From JBFMAI01 sp040755725 (GTDB lineage: Bacteria > Planctomycetota > Phycisphaerae > UBA1845 > Fen-1342), in assembly GCA_040755725.1 (NCBI GenBank), contig JBFMAI010000031.1, positions 62,001 to 126,000 of the forward strand: a stretch of 64,000 bases of DNA, given 5' to 3'. Every line of letters starts with the position of its first letter. Positions within the stretch are counted from its first letter, which is position 1. A program made the translations under genes and the position numbers. The notes under the pieces were generated by a model. The model searched no databases. It had not been told where the DNA came from and saw only the letters and a program-made list of their open reading frames with translations. Positions 51,308 to 59,524 of the stretch are shown piece after piece.

Positions 51308-51332
51308 GGCGATCCGTGACTCGCGCAAGGTC

Positions 51333-51361
51333 TTTCACGAGGGCGCGAACACCGTTACCCT
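51333..51361 (+). promoter_or_regulatory. pyrR: Possible pyrR promoter
   Basis: TTTCAC and TACCCT separated by 17 bases, with the ATG seven bases after the second box. If real, the message would be nearly leaderless, which agrees with the absence of a visible ribosome binding site before pyrR. Confidence 0.3.
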
Positions 51362-51368
51362 ACCCGCC

Positions 51369-51908
51369 ATGACGCTCCTACTCGACCAGCACGAAATCCG
51401 GGAGACGCTCGAGAAGCTCGCCCGGGCGATCGCCGGCGCCGCCCCCCGCGACGCCTCCGTGGCCGTCGTCGGCATCCGTCGCCGCGGCGAGAACCTGGCC
51501 CGCCGGCTGCTCCCCTTGTTGCAGAAAGCCGGGCTGAAGGCGGCCCACTTCGGCGTCCTGGACATCACGCTCTACCGCGACGACCTGACCACCATCGGCC
51601 CCAACGCGGTCGTGCGCGGCACGGAAATCGACTTCGATCTCACCGACACGTGGGTCGTGCTCGTGGACGACGTGCTCTACACCGGCCGGTCCGTCCGGGC
51701 CGCCCTGGATGCCCTCATCGACCTGGGCCGCCCCCGGGCCATCCGGCTGGCCGTCCTGGTCGATCGCGGCCGGCGGGAGCTGCCCATCCAGCCCGATTTC
51801 GTCGGCCTGCGCACCGACACCGAGGCCCATCACGAAGTCAAAGTCAAACTCGTCGAAGACGACGGCGTGGACGAGGTCGCCCTCTATGACCGCAGCGGCA
51901 ACGGATAA
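51369..51908 (+). CDS. pyrR: PyrR bifunctional regulator / uracil phosphoribosyltransferase
   Basis: A 179-residue type I phosphoribosyltransferase. WVVLVDDVLYTGRSVRAALD is the PRPP loop, GIRRRGENLARRL and DITLYRDDLTTIGPNAVVRG are PyrR-specific. PyrR attenuates pyr mRNA and can convert uracil to UMP. The ATG at 51369 is chosen because the homology starts at once (LLLDQHEIRETLEKLA). It overlaps pyrB by 23 bases, the usual pyrR-pyrB arrangement. Confidence 0.94.
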   Translation: MTLLLDQHEIRETLEKLARAIAGAAPRDASVAVVGIRRRGENLARRLLPLLQKAGLKAAHFGVLDITLYRDDLTTIGPNAVVRGTEIDFDLTDTWVVLVDDVLYTGRSVRAALDALIDLGRPRAIRLAVLVDRGRRELPIQPDFVGLRTDTEAHHEVKVKLVEDDGVDEVALYDRSGNG

Positions 51909-52845
51909 GCCCATCTGGACCCGCAAGCACCTGCTGGCCCTCGCGGAGCTCAGCCGCGAAGAAATCCTGTACGTGCTCGACACCGCGGCGGGGTTCCAGG
52001 AAGTCTCAACGCGCAGCGTCAAGAAAGTACCCGCCCTGCGCGGCCGCGTCGTCGTCAACATGTTCTTCGAGGACAGCACCCGCACGCGAATGAGCTTCGA
52101 GCTTGCCGCCGAGCGGCTCTCGGCCGACGTCATCGACTTTGCCGAGAAGATGTCCTCGACCCAAAAGGGCGAAACGCTGATCGACACCGCCAAGAACATC
52201 GAGGCGATGGGGGTGGACATCATGGTGCTGCGGCACCCGGCGGCCGGCGCGGCCTACCACCTGTCGCAAGCGGTGGGGTGCTGCGTGGTGAACGCCGGCG
52301 ACGGCCAGCACGCCCACCCGACGCAGGGGCTGCTGGACCTGTTCACGATCTGCGAGCGCAAGGGGCGGATCGAGGGGTTGAACGTGGCGATCGTGGGCGA
52401 CATCGTCCACTCGCGCGTGGCCCGGTCCGACCTGCGCGGCCTTCAGAAGCTTGGGGCGAACGTCACGCTCGTCGGCCCGCCGACGCTCGTGCCGAAGACC
52501 TTCGAGTCGATGGGGGCGCGGGTTACCTCGGATTTCGAGGCCATCCTGCCCGAGATGGACGTCATCAACATGCTCCGTATCCAGAAGGAGCGCATGACGG
52601 CCAGCGGTTTCCCGTCGGCCCGCGAGTACGTCCGGCTATTCGGCATGAACAGCGAGCGGCTCAAGCGCTGCAAGCCCGATGTCCTCATCATGCACCCGGG
52701 CCCCGTCAACCGCGGCATCGAGCTGGCCGCCGACGTGGCCGACGGTCCGCATTCGAGCATCCTGCGACAGGTGACCAACGGCCTGGCCGTGCGCATGGCC
52801 GTCCTGTTTCTCTGCCAACAAGCCGCCGCCAGCCCCAACACCTGA
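51886..52845 (+). CDS. pyrB: Aspartate carbamoyltransferase catalytic subunit
   Basis: A 319-residue enzyme that makes carbamoyl-aspartate in pyrimidine synthesis. FFEDSTRTRMSFE (about 60-72) is the carbamoyl phosphate site, VLRHPAAGAAYHL and GDGQHAHPTQGLLDLFTI the second site, and HPGPVNRGIELA the aspartate loop. The start at 51886 overlaps pyrR. No pyrI regulatory subunit follows; an inactive pyrC partner is not present in the window either. Confidence 0.95.
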   Translation: MTAAATDKPIWTRKHLLALAELSREEILYVLDTAAGFQEVSTRSVKKVPALRGRVVVNMFFEDSTRTRMSFELAAERLSADVIDFAEKMSSTQKGETLIDTAKNIEAMGVDIMVLRHPAAGAAYHLSQAVGCCVVNAGDGQHAHPTQGLLDLFTICERKGRIEGLNVAIVGDIVHSRVARSDLRGLQKLGANVTLVGPPTLVPKTFESMGARVTSDFEAILPEMDVINMLRIQKERMTASGFPSAREYVRLFGMNSERLKRCKPDVLIMHPGPVNRGIELAADVADGPHSSILRQVTNGLAVRMAVLFLCQQAAASPNT

Positions 52846-52918
52846 GACGAGCCTCGCGCCCCCGCCCTCCCGGAGCTTCGGTCCGAACCCCGCACGCCGG
52901 CGTGGGCCGGGGCCCGCG

Positions 52919-53617
52919 TCACTTGCGGACGAACAAGGTTTGCCCGCTGCACGGGCTGAGGCCGGCGTTCCACAGCGACACAATGACCGCGGCCACGTCG
53001 TCCGGGGCCAGCGCCTTGTCCGCGGGGAAGTCGGGGAAGGCCGACCGCATGAGCTCCGTTTCCACCGCCCCCGGCGCGACGGCGAACACGCGGATGCCGT
53101 GCGCGCGACCCTCGGCGGCCATGGCCTGCGAGAACAGGTTCACCCAGGCCTTGCTCGCCCCGTAGACCGCGAACCCGCGGAACGGATCGACCGAGGCCAG
53201 CGACGAGAGGTTGACGATCAGTCCGCCCCCCTGGTCCTGCATCAGCGGCCACACGGCCCGTGTCGCCTGGTAGATCGCGGCGATGTTGACCGCGCAAACC
53301 TGGTCGAACGCCTCCGGCGTGATCTCGTCGATCGTGCCCAACGGGGCGACGCCGGCGTTGTTCACCAGCACGTCGATGCGGCCGAAGCGCTCGTGGGCGG
53401 TGGCGACCAGGCGGCGCACCTCCGCCGGCCGGCCCACGTCGGTCACCAGGGGCAGGCAGCGCCCCCCGGCCGCGACCACCTGCTCGGCGGCCTGTTCCAG
53501 GGCCTCGGCGTGCCGGGCGGCGATGACGACGTTCCAACCGTCGGCGGCGAAGCGCAGCGCCGTGGCCCGGCCGATGCCGCGAGTGGCTCCCGTGATGATG
53601 CATGTCGAGTTGGGCAT
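52919..53617 (-). CDS. Short-chain dehydrogenase/reductase
   Basis: A 232-residue SDR oxidoreductase. The cofactor site is CIITGATRGIGRATALRF, with VLVNNAGVAPLG in the second strand, and the catalytic Ser, Tyr and Lys lie in IVNLSSLASVDP and YGASKAW. Similar to FabG-type 3-ketoacyl reductases, but the substrate is not predictable. It converges on pyrB with 73 bases between the stops. Confidence 0.9.
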   Translation of the reverse strand: MPNSTCIITGATRGIGRATALRFAADGWNVVIAARHAEALEQAAEQVVAAGGRCLPLVTDVGRPAEVRRLVATAHERFGRIDVLVNNAGVAPLGTIDEITPEAFDQVCAVNIAAIYQATRAVWPLMQDQGGGLIVNLSSLASVDPFRGFAVYGASKAWVNLFSQAMAAEGRAHGIRVFAVAPGAVETELMRSAFPDFPADKALAPDDVAAVIVSLWNAGLSPCSGQTLFVRK

Positions 53618-53899
53618 GACGGCGTCCTCTCTCCGTTATCGACGCGGCCCCGTCGGATGAACGCAGCGCGACGCGCTCCACGGGGCTGAACCGTTGCCGC
53701 TGATCCTAGGAGCACACTGCCCCGCGGTCGAGGCGCGGGCCGGACCTCGCGGCCGTCAGGCGACCTTCGAGTCGCGGGCGGCGGCTGCGCGGCCGCCGCC
53801 GGGGCGCTCGCACCGGAATCGCCGATGGCCCCCGGGCCGCAGACGAGCGCGTTGTTCGCGGCGCGACAGGATTCATCGGGGACCAACGGCCCGTACAGG

Positions 53900-53968
53900 G
53901 TCCGGTCGCCAAAGGCGACTCGCTGTGGCGAGCCGCTACGGTTGGTTGCGGCCACGGGCCGCGCTGAG
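53900..53968 (+). repeat. Dispersed repeat, direct copy
   Basis: Near-identical partner of the inverted copy at 49278-49346. It contains GTGGCGAGCCGCTACGG and GGTTGCGGCC, and a shorter relative (GTCGCCA and CTCGCTGTGGCG) lies near 16502-16530. Confidence 0.85.
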
Positions 53969-54027
53969 TTCGTTGCGTTGTGAGGTTGGGCGTGCTATAC
54001 GTTTATTGAAGGACGTGGGGCACTGGA

Positions 54028-54120
54028 CGGGAGGGCGAGCTTGGACCGGAGGGCAAGCCTGTACCGGAAGGCAAGCCTCCCGCGAGCCGCGGCTCGGCAG
54101 GCGCGGCGGGATCGGCTTGC
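54028..54120. repeat. Dispersed palindromic repeat, GGGAGGGCGA family
   Basis: GGGAGGGCGAGC at the left, then GAGGGCAAGCCT and GAAGGCAAGCCTCCC, then GAGCCGCGGCTCGGCAGG. A degenerate, partly tandem copy. Confidence 0.75.
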
Positions 54121-54268
54121 CGCGTCGCACGAACGCCGGCGTCCACTCAGGGTCCGTCCACGCCCCGCTGTCGGCCGGGAAGAGGATGAAGCGCGGGAAT
54201 CGTCGGCGGGGACCGCCGCCCGACCCCACCCGCGGGGAGGATCGGAGATTCGGTCGAGGAACGCCCGT

Positions 54269-54982
54269 ATGCGACGTGACGGACGACGACCTGACGAGCT
54301 GCGACCGGTCGAATTCGTCCGGGGCTTCACCCGCAACACCCCCGGCTCCGTCCTGCTCCGCGCCGGGCAGACCGTCGTGCTGTGTACCGCGAGCCTCGAG
54401 GACGACGTCCCGGATTGGCGGCGCGACAGCGGTCTCGGATGGGTGACCGCCGAGTATGACATGCTCCCGGGCGCGACCGCGACCCGCCGGCCGCGCAGCC
54501 GGGCCCGGCTGGACGGCCGCACGCAGGAGATTCAGCGGCTCATCGGGCGATCGCTGCGGGCCGTCGTGGACATGGGGCGCCTGGGGCCGCGGACCATCGT
54601 GCTCGACTGCGACGTCCTGCAAGCGGACGGCGGCACGCGGACCGCCGCCATCACGGGGGCGTACGTGGCCCTCGTTGACGCCGTCACGGAAGGCCGGCGA
54701 CGCGAGTACTGGAACGAAGGGGTGGTCACGGCCGCGGTGGCGGCCGTGAGCGTCGGCCAAGTGGACGGCGAGCTGCTGCTGGACCTCGATTACGACGAGG
54801 ATGTGCGAGCCGCCGTCGACTGCAACTTGGTCCTGACGAGTGCCGGGCAGTGGGTGGAAGTGCAGGCGACGGGGGAGCACGGCGCCTTCACGGACGCCGA
54901 CCTCACCCGGATGATGGCCTTGGGTCGCGCCGGCATCACGCGGCTTTTCGAGCGGCAGCGGGCCGCGCTGGCCGGCCCATGA
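54269..54982 (+). CDS. rph: Ribonuclease PH
   Basis: A 237-residue phosphorolytic 3'-5' exoribonuclease acting on tRNA ends. RRDGRRPDELRPVEFVRGFT opens the family; WVTAEYDMLPGAT, RTQEIQRLIGRSLRAVVDM and TIVLDCDVLQADGGTRTAAI hold the phosphate and RNA sites, and VEVQATGEHGAF the C-terminal part. The ATG at 54269 is taken because homology begins immediately. It overlaps the next gene by four bases (ATGA). Confidence 0.95.
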   Translation: MRRDGRRPDELRPVEFVRGFTRNTPGSVLLRAGQTVVLCTASLEDDVPDWRRDSGLGWVTAEYDMLPGATATRRPRSRARLDGRTQEIQRLIGRSLRAVVDMGRLGPRTIVLDCDVLQADGGTRTAAITGAYVALVDAVTEGRRREYWNEGVVTAAVAAVSVGQVDGELLLDLDYDEDVRAAVDCNLVLTSAGQWVEVQATGEHGAFTDADLTRMMALGRAGITRLFERQRAALAGP

Positions 54983-55878
54983 GGTGGCTGAGGATGGACG
55001 CTCCGCGACAAAGACATTGGGCAAGAGGTTGGGTGCCGGCGCTGCTGGCCGTCTGCGGGCTGACGGCCGGCTGCGAGACGCCGGGGCCGCAGGGCGGTCC
55101 GCCCCTGACGGGCTCCCGCGACGAAGAAGTATGGGCCATTCGCTGCATCACTTTGCACACCCCGGACCGCTTCAAACAGGCCGAAGCTTACGCCGCCGCC
55201 CTCCGGAAGGTCCCCGGCCTCCGCGCGGACCTGGTGCAGGTGCTCAGCGACGAGGATGGGACGGCGGTGTATTACGGCCGCTATCGGCGGGAGTACGGCC
55301 CCAGCGGTCCGCTTGACACTTTCAAGCCCGATGCCCGCGGCGATCTCGAAACGGTGCGCGGGCTGCGGTTTCAGGGGGCCGACGTGTGGCCGTTCATCCT
55401 GGCCACGATGGACGTGCTGCCGACCTATCGCCCCGCGCATCCGGAGTGGAACCTGGCGGAGGTGGACGGAACGTGGGCGTTGCACGTGGCGGTGTTCTAC
55501 AACACCAACGAGTTTCGCGCGCGGCGGTCGGCCGCCGAGGAATACTGCGCGCTGCTGCGCGCGCGGGGGGAGTCGGCGTACTACCACCACGGCGCGGTGA
55601 ACAGCTCGGTGTACCTCGGCCCGTTCCCGCGGGAGGCCGTGACGGAAATGCGCCAGGAGGACCCGCTCACCGGGCGGGTGACCGCGACGTACCGCATCGT
55701 GGACCCGGCGATGACGGAGGCCCAGCGGCGTTTCCCGGTCAGCCTGCACAACGGGCACACGCTGTACGAGGTGCGACGCGACGCGAGCGGCGCGGTGCGG
55801 TCGCGGCTGCCGGCCCCGTCGTTCCCGGTGCTGGTCCCGAAGGCGCAGCGGCAGCTTGAGCAGCTCGGAGGTCCGTAG
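54979..55878 (+). CDS. SPOR-like lipoprotein
   Basis: A 299-residue predicted lipoprotein: signal WVPALLAVCGLTAGC with lipobox LTAGC near residue 31. The mature part holds two related segments (WAIRCITLHTPDRFKQAEAY and WALHVAVFYNTNEFRARRSA), each followed by a YYGR or VYLGPF strand, the usual layout of SPOR domains that bind denuded peptidoglycan. It is coupled to rph and ends four bases before rdgB. The division or wall link is inferred from the SPOR-like pattern only. Confidence 0.75.
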   Translation: MRWLRMDAPRQRHWARGWVPALLAVCGLTAGCETPGPQGGPPLTGSRDEEVWAIRCITLHTPDRFKQAEAYAAALRKVPGLRADLVQVLSDEDGTAVYYGRYRREYGPSGPLDTFKPDARGDLETVRGLRFQGADVWPFILATMDVLPTYRPAHPEWNLAEVDGTWALHVAVFYNTNEFRARRSAAEEYCALLRARGESAYYHHGAVNSSVYLGPFPREAVTEMRQEDPLTGRVTATYRIVDPAMTEAQRRFPVSLHNGHTLYEVRRDASGAVRSRLPAPSFPVLVPKAQRQLEQLGGP

Positions 55879-55882
55879 CGCG

Positions 55883-56482
55883 ATGCGTGAGCTGGTGGTC
55901 GCGACACGGAACGCCGGCAAGCTGCGCGAGATCCGCGAGTTGACCGCGGGCCGGCCGCTGGTCTGGCGCGGACTGGACGAGTTCGCCGACCTGCCGGAAG
56001 TGGAGGAGATCGGGGCGACCTTCGCGGAAAACGCACGGCTCAAGGCCCGCCACTACGCCGCCGCCACCGGCCTGCCCGCCCTCGCCGACGATTCCGGCCT
56101 GGAGGTGGACGCGCTCGGCGGAGCTCCCGGCGTCCTTTCGGCCCGCTACGCCGGCGCACCGCGCGACGACACGGCCAATAACCGCAAGCTCATCGCCGCC
56201 CTGGCCGGCGTGCCGCTCGCCTGCCGCACCGCTCGATTTCGCTGCGCGCTGGCCCTGGCCGATAAAGGCGTCGTCCTGCTCGAAGCGGAAGGCGCGTTCG
56301 AAGGTCTGATTGTGGACGAACCGCGTGGAACCAACGGCTTCGGCTACGATCCGCACTTCCTCGTGCCGGCACTGGGGCGGACGGCGGCGGAACTGCCGCC
56401 GGCGGAGAAAAACGCCCGCAGCCACCGCGGCCAGGCCCTGCGGGCCCTGTTGGCCCGCCTCGATGAGCTGCCTGGCCCATGA
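55883..56482 (+). CDS. rdgB: XTP/dITP pyrophosphatase
   Basis: A 199-residue HAM1-family enzyme that removes inosine and xanthosine triphosphates. ELVVATRNAGKLREIRELT is the phosphate loop, FAENARLKARHYAAATGLPA and LADDSGLEVDALGGAPGVLS the metal site, and GTNGFGYDPHFLVP the base-recognition loop. The ATG at 55883 is chosen because GGAGG lies 11 bases upstream; an in-frame TTG at 55856 precedes it. It clusters with rph, a common arrangement. Confidence 0.95.
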   Translation: MRELVVATRNAGKLREIRELTAGRPLVWRGLDEFADLPEVEEIGATFAENARLKARHYAAATGLPALADDSGLEVDALGGAPGVLSARYAGAPRDDTANNRKLIAALAGVPLACRTARFRCALALADKGVVLLEAEGAFEGLIVDEPRGTNGFGYDPHFLVPALGRTAAELPPAEKNARSHRGQALRALLARLDELPGP

Positions 56483-56612
56483 ACGCATCAAGTCCAGGCG
56501 GCCGGCGTCGTCGCCGAGTACATTGACCCGCCCGCAGCAGCGTCCTACCATTAACGCTTTGTGGGTGGCGTATGCGGTTTGTAGCGGCTGAAAGGCGGCG
56601 GACCCGTTGGCG

Positions 56613-58133
56613 ATGGACACGCAAACGCTAGCGCAGTGGGCCATTCGCGCCTACCTGGTGGTGCTGACCATCATCTGCATCTACGGGGCGCATCGTTATT
56701 TCCTGTTGCTGCTGTACTACCGAGTCCGGCGGCAGGGCGCCCGGCCCAGGGCCCGCTTCGCCGAACTGCCGCGCGTGACCGTGCAGCTCCCGATGTACAA
56801 CGAGCAGTATGTCGCGGCCCGGATCATCGAGCGGGCTTGTGCACTCGACTACCCGCAGGACCGGTTGCAGATCCAGGTCCTCGACGACTCGACCGACGAG
56901 ACGCAGGAGATCGCGCAACAGACGGTGGCACGGATGCGGGCCGCCGGCCACGACGTCGTCTACCTGCACCGCACCCACCGTGTCGGGTACAAGGCCGGGG
57001 CGCTCGAAGAGGGGACGCGACAAGCCACCGGCGAGTTCATCGCCATCTTCGACGCGGACTTCCTTCCCCCACCGAGTATCCTCCGCGACACGATCGACTA
57101 TTTCACCGACGAGCGCGTCGGCATGGTCCAGACCCGCTGGGACCACATCAACCGCGGCCAGTCCATGCTCACCGAGGCCCAGGCCATCTTCCTCGACGGC
57201 CACTTCGTCGTCGAACACACCGCCCGCAACCGCACGGGCCGGTTCATGAGCTTCAACGGAACGGCGGGCATCTGGCGCAAGGCGGCCATCGCGGACGCCG
57301 GCGGTTGGCAGCACGACACGCTGACCGAGGACCTCGACCTGTCGTACCGGGCGCAGCTCCACCGCTGGAAGTTCGTCTTCCTGCCCCACATCACCGCCCC
57401 GGCCGAATTGCCGCCGGAGATGAACGCCTTCAAGGCCCAGCAACACCGCTGGACCAAGGGCGGGGCGCAGACGTGCGTGAAGCTGTTGCCGCGCGTCCTG
57501 GCCAGCGACATGCCGTGGTGGGTGAAGGTCGAGTCGTTCTTCCACCTCACCAGCGGGGCCGTGTACGTGCTCGTGGTCTTGCTTAGCCTGCTATTGGGAC
57601 CGGCGTTGGTGGCGAAGCTGGCCCTGAAGCAGCCGCAGCCGGCGTGGGTGCCGTGGTACGAGCTGCTCCTGTTCGTGATCGGGTTCGGCTCGACGACGTT
57701 GTTCTACATTGTCAGCCAACACGAGCTGTTGCGCGGCTGGTGGCGGGGCCTGTGCTACGTGCCCGCCCTCATGGCCGTCGGCATTGGCATCGCGTTCAAC
57801 AACGCCCTGGCCGCGCTGGACGGCTTCTTCGGCTCCACGGGTGAGTTCGTCCGGACACCCAAGTTCGGCGACGCGGCCCAGCGCAGCCCGGATTGGAAGC
57901 GGCGGCTGGGCGCGTTCCGCATCCGCACGAACTGGAAGGTGTGGGCCGAGCTGGCCCTGGGGCTCTATCTGATCGCCTGCGCCGCAACACTGCTGTTCTT
58001 CGAGAACTGGTTCGAGCGCGTCTCGATGGCGCTGCCGTTCCTGGTCATCTTCATCGCGGGCTACTTCTACATCGCCCTGCACACGTTCTACACCGGCTGG
58101 CTGGCCCGCCGGGCCCACGCCCGCAGCCTGTAG
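56613..58133 (+). CDS. Processive GT2 synthase (cellulose/mannan synthase-like)
   Basis: A 506-residue membrane glycosyltransferase. One helix (about 10-30) precedes the GT-A domain with DDS at 91-93, DAD at 147-149, TED at 238-240 and QQHRW at 276-280, the D,D,D,Q(Q/R)xRW set of processive beta-glycan synthases. Three or four C-terminal helices follow. The subgroup with QQHRWTKG resembles CslA-like mannan/glucan synthases. No BcsB or c-di-GMP PilZ domain accompanies it. It is the only polysaccharide synthase gene outside the main cluster. Confidence 0.88.
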   Translation: MDTQTLAQWAIRAYLVVLTIICIYGAHRYFLLLLYYRVRRQGARPRARFAELPRVTVQLPMYNEQYVAARIIERACALDYPQDRLQIQVLDDSTDETQEIAQQTVARMRAAGHDVVYLHRTHRVGYKAGALEEGTRQATGEFIAIFDADFLPPPSILRDTIDYFTDERVGMVQTRWDHINRGQSMLTEAQAIFLDGHFVVEHTARNRTGRFMSFNGTAGIWRKAAIADAGGWQHDTLTEDLDLSYRAQLHRWKFVFLPHITAPAELPPEMNAFKAQQHRWTKGGAQTCVKLLPRVLASDMPWWVKVESFFHLTSGAVYVLVVLLSLLLGPALVAKLALKQPQPAWVPWYELLLFVIGFGSTTLFYIVSQHELLRGWWRGLCYVPALMAVGIGIAFNNALAALDGFFGSTGEFVRTPKFGDAAQRSPDWKRRLGAFRIRTNWKVWAELALGLYLIACAATLLFFENWFERVSMALPFLVIFIAGYFYIALHTFYTGWLARRAHARSL

Positions 58134-58526
58134 CACCGGGGCCCGTCTGGCGGCCATTGCATCCCAGCGGTGCGGTGACATCGGGTCGCATGATCACGGG
58201 CCGTGCGGCGAACTGACGGCCATGTCACCGTGTGCGAAGGTGCAGCGCGGGAAGGCCAACCTCCCGGGAAGCCGCGGCTCGGCGGGCCGGCAGGGTCGCC
58301 GCAGGAGACAGCCCTCGCCCTCCCCCGCCGCATGTTCGCGCATGGTAATCGCGCCTATCAGGACCCTGTACGCCGGTGCGGGGGCTCCGCGCCTCACCCC
58401 TTGCGTTGTGGGTTCTGTTAGGGGCCGTAAGCTGCCCGGCGATCAATAGTCGCCCGGCGCACCGTGCCGAACCTCCGCCTACTACCTCCCAAGGCCGGTA
58501 CCTTGACCGCCTCGTTGTCAGCGCGT
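58134..58526. other. Intergenic region with palindromic repeat and terminator-like element
   Basis: 393 bases with no gene between the convergent GT2 synthase and membrane protein genes. It contains a palindromic repeat (58246-58326) and a CCTCAC..GTGGGTTCTGTTAG element (58393-58421). Confidence 0.6.
58246..58326. repeat. Dispersed palindromic repeat, GGGAGGGCGA family
   Basis: It has CGGGAAGGCCAACCTCCCGGG and a GCCGCGGCTCGGCGGG core, ending CCCTCGCCCTCCC. A divergent member of the family at 8069, 24102, 25817 and 54028. Confidence 0.75.
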
Positions 58527-58766
58527 TCACGGGGGTCCGACCGGTTGTCCGCACAACAGCAGCCGACGCAGCGGGCGCTGGGTCGAGCGCCCGCAGACTC
58601 TGGACAGCAGTGCGACGAGGGCGATGCACCCGGCGGCCACAAGGAGAGAGAGCCACAGCGCGCTCGATCCGGACCGGGGGGTGCGGTGGCTGAGTGTTAC
58701 CGCGACCGCCAGCACGGCACCGGCGGCCCCCAGCGCCAGCACGATGCCGATGAGCGTGATGGCCAC
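58527..58766 (-). CDS. Small two-helix membrane protein, probably split gene part 2
   Basis: A 79-residue frame starting GTG (58766) with two membrane helices (ITLIGIVLALGAAGAVLAVAV, LWLSLLVAAGCIALVALL). It begins four bases after the stop of the gene at 58770-59150 and is in the same frame as it, separated by one TGA. It therefore looks like the C-terminal half of one ancestral four-helix protein. It could still be expressed by coupling. Confidence 0.5.
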   Translation of the reverse strand: MAITLIGIVLALGAAGAVLAVAVTLSHRTPRSGSSALWLSLLVAAGCIALVALLSRVCGRSTQRPLRRLLLCGQPVGPP

Positions 58767-58769
58767 ATG

Positions 58770-59150
58770 TCAGATCAGTGATCCCAGCCAGCCGCCACGC
58801 AGTTGGCCGGCGCGCCGAAAGGCCCGGGCCGTAACCGCGATGCCGGTCAAACCGATCAGCAACACCGCCAGCCCGGGTAGCGCGGCGTGCACCACGATGA
58901 CACCGCCGACCCCGGCCGTCAGCAGGCCGGCCAGACAAGCGCCTGCCAACCGATGCGCGCGCTGGACGCGTTCCTCGATCACTCGACGCGCGGCGTCGTC
59001 CGAGGGTGCGGCCGCCGAGTACGGCCCGCACTCCGGACAGCAAATTGGGTCGCCCAGCAACCCGCGCAGGTTGAAATCGCATGTCGGGCAGAACAGGTCG
59101 CGGTCCAGTGAATCGTCGGCCCCGGTGTCGCGGCGTGCTCCAGCGTCCAT
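58770..59150 (-). CDS. Zinc-ribbon membrane protein, probably split gene part 1
   Basis: A 126-residue protein with an N-terminal zinc ribbon (CPTCDFNLRGLLGDPICCPE) and two membrane helices (GLLTAGVGGVIVVHAALPGL, VLLIGLTGIAVTARAF). The ATG at 59150 directly precedes the ribbon. The stop TGA (58770-58772) is followed in the same frame by the second part. The complete product would have a zinc ribbon and four helices, a layout common in planctomycete membrane proteins of unknown role. Confidence 0.65.
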   Translation of the reverse strand: MDAGARRDTGADDSLDRDLFCPTCDFNLRGLLGDPICCPECGPYSAAAPSDDAARRVIEERVQRAHRLAGACLAGLLTAGVGGVIVVHAALPGLAVLLIGLTGIAVTARAFRRAGQLRGGWLGSLI

Positions 59151-59265
59151 GGCACAATTCTGACAAGCCAAGCCGTCAGTGCTCAACGCCGGGCGGGTCC
59201 GTACGCCGCGCCGCCACCGCGCGGCACAAAGAGGGGACTCCGGGCGCGATAAGCCCGCCCCGAAC

Positions 59266-59293
59266 TTGCGGCGGGGAGCGGAGTCTCGATAAT
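59266..59293 (+). promoter_or_regulatory. Possible promoter for tRNA-Ser
   Basis: TTGCGG and GATAAT (five of six to the consensus) separated by 16 bases, ending about 41 bases upstream of the tRNA. Only the second box is strong. Confidence 0.4.
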
Positions 59294-59334
59294 GGCTCGG
59301 CCGGCCGGTTCGCCACGCCAAGCAACCGGCGGTG

Positions 59335-59421
59335 GGAGAGGTGCCGGAGTGGCCGATCGGGCACGCTTGGAAAGCGTGTGTACGGGTAACCGTACCGCGG
59401 GTTCGAATCCCGCCCTCTCCG
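59335..59421 (+). tRNA. tRNA-Ser (anticodon GGA)
   Basis: The acceptor stem is GGAGAGG at 59335-59341 with CCTCTCC at 59414-59420. The anticodon arm is CACGC-TTGGAAA-GCGTG, giving anticodon GGA, and the T-arm is GCGGGTTCGAATCCCGC. A long variable arm (GTACGGGTAACCGTAC) is the class II hallmark of tRNA-Ser. 87 bases, no CCA encoded. Confidence 0.95.
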
Positions 59422-59447
59422 TTACCCCCGAAGCGTCCGTCCGAACT

Positions 59448-59500
59448 CCGCACGCCCGTGCGGGGCCGGGCACCCGCCAGTTGCGTGGTGGGTTCGGTTG
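59448..59500 (+). terminator. Hairpins after tRNA-Ser
   Basis: CCGCACG-CC-CGTGCGG (59448-59463), then CCCGCCA-GTTGCG-TGGTGGG followed by TTCGGTT (59471-59500). These may end the tRNA transcript and are members of a small repeat family. Confidence 0.45.
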
Positions 59501-59524
59501 ACAGCCCTCACTGAACGCGCTGAC

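Larger units (their letters stand above)
50606..51368. other. 763-base intergenic region
   Basis: No convincing gene: open frames are Arg/Pro-rich with shadow composition. It includes a dispersed repeat with CGCCGGACCTCCGAGTCCG (50664-50690), also found near 4073-4090 in opposite orientation, and a strong hairpin at 51277-51307 before pyrR. Confidence 0.6.
53618..54268. other. Intergenic region with two dispersed repeats
   Basis: 651 bases without a convincing gene between the SDR gene and rph. Overlapping frames are low complexity. It holds copies of two repeat families (53900-53968 and 54028-54120). Confidence 0.6.

Noticed and set aside
53936..55024. 362-codon minus-strand frame over rph
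   Set aside because: Antisense of rph, whose motifs are clear.
58770..58772. TGA as a selenocysteine codon
   Set aside because: No selenocysteine insertion hairpin or Cys-containing context is seen, and the neighbouring residues are a membrane segment.
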